Source: an uncultured Bacteroidales bacterium
Lineage (GTDB): Bacteria; Bacteroidota; Bacteroidia; Bacteroidales; UBA4417
Assembly: GCA_903917425.1 (NCBI GenBank)
Contig: CAIXAQ010000569.1
Coordinates: forward strand, 1 to 7,727
Length of the DNA: 7,727 nucleotides
Direction: 5' to 3'
The notes under the pieces are model-generated. The model made no database searches. It worked only from the letters and a program-made list of their open reading frames with translations, and was not told the origin of the DNA. Shown piece by piece: positions 7,329-7,727 of the stretch. A program made the position numbers and the translations under genes. The first letter of the stretch is position 1; the number at the start of each line of letters is the position of its first letter.

Positions 7329-7727
7329 TATTCCTTAACCTTTATTACTTTTTGTTCCTGTGTAAGTGTCGTCATTTTATTCTTTTGCAATACTTCCCTG
7401 GCGAGGTTCAGGTAATTAAGCGAACCGGTACTTCCTGCATCGTGCATCAACACAGTTTGTCCGTAACTTGGCGCTTCGGCTAAACGGGTATTGCGTGCTA
7501 TTATCGTGTTGAAAACCATATCCTGGAAATGTGTCTTCACTTCCTCGACCACCTGGTTCGACAGGCGGAGACGCCCATCATACATTGTCAGCAAAATGCC
7601 CTCGAAATCGAGCTTTGTATTTAACCGTGACTGAACTATTTTAATGGTATTCAACAATTTGCCTAATTGCTTAGAGATATTTTTGATAGAGCCATCTTCA
7701 ATGATAGCAACAGCTTTTGCTATTTCA
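7328..7727 (-). CDS. parA: ParA/Soj partition ATPase, C-terminal part (upstream end atypical)
   Basis: The C-terminal region of a Soj-type ParA, the ATPase that forms the nucleoid-bound gradient on which ParB-parS complexes move. From about 7666 downwards the protein reads as textbook ParA: LLNTIKIVQSRLN, then GILLTMYDGRLRLSNQVVEEVK, then the highly conserved IIARNTRLAEAPSYGQTV, ending with a normal NYLNLAREVL helix. The Walker A and B motifs would lie outside the window. The frame is open to the right edge, but the outermost 20 or so codons (7667-7727) read EIAKAVAIIEDGSIKNISKQ. They do not look like the 'IP.QCEYYALEG' strand and helix that should precede LLNTIK in this family. That part may come from another gene, an insertion or an assembly join. 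The stop overlaps the parB start by one base. The ParA identity of 7328-7666 is firm; the outer end is uncertain. Confidence 0.85.
   Translation of the reverse strand, partial: EIAKAVAIIEDGSIKNISKQLGKLLNTIKIVQSRLNTKLDFEGILLTMYDGRLRLSNQVVEEVKTHFQDMVFNTIIARNTRLAEAPSYGQTVLMHDAGSTGSLNYLNLAREVLQKNKMTTLTQEQKVIKVKE

Noticed and set aside
1..7727. tRNA, rRNA, CRISPR, riboswitch or transposon ends
   Set aside because: Reading both strands by eye showed no clover-leaf gene, repeat-spacer array, conserved riboswitch core or terminal inverted repeats with target duplications; the gaps between genes are all under about 220 bp.

Overview
The window looks like a chromosomal stretch from a Bacteroidota organism, most likely of the Bacteroidales/Marinilabiliales type. 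The evidence is the protein families and their order (ParA, ParB, DUF5683-like protein, DapB, a long signal peptidase I, FtsK, LolA), the lack of Shine-Dalgarno sequences before most starts, and a Bacteroidota-style -7 promoter element (TAnnTTTG) upstream of ftsK. Every supported gene is on the minus strand, so transcription runs from position 7727 towards 1.

First block (7727 to 3229): the 3' part of parA (soj) overlaps parB by one base. An outer-membrane or envelope protein of the DUF5683 kind follows 8 bp later, starting at GTG. After 93 bp comes dapB (lysine/diaminopimelate synthesis), and after a further 198 bp comes lepB, a long signal peptidase I with an extra membrane module at its N-terminus. 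The block ends in a strong rho-independent terminator at 3145-3178 (13-bp perfect stem, then a T run in the minus-strand transcript).

Second block (3101 to 1): a -7-like element at 3094-3101 lies just past that terminator. It is followed by ftsK (874 aa DNA translocase, four membrane segments) and, 23 bp later, the first 122 codons of a LolA-like lipoprotein carrier that runs off the left edge. The window thus combines chromosome partition (ParAB), terminus segregation at the septum (FtsK), peptidoglycan precursor supply (DapB) and envelope protein export (LepB, LolA, DUF5683-like protein). This is a housekeeping growth and division neighbourhood, not a defence or mobile island.

I found no clearly new system. 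Two places deserve attention. (1) At the right edge the parA reading frame stays open, but the 20 or so codons at 7667-7727 do not read like the ParA segment expected there; they look more like a helix-turn-helix segment of another protein, which suggests an insertion, rearrangement or assembly join. (2) A 44-bp nested inverted repeat (6347-6390) sits inside the first codons of the DUF5683-like gene. It makes the start uncertain and could act as a small dispersed palindrome or an attenuator.
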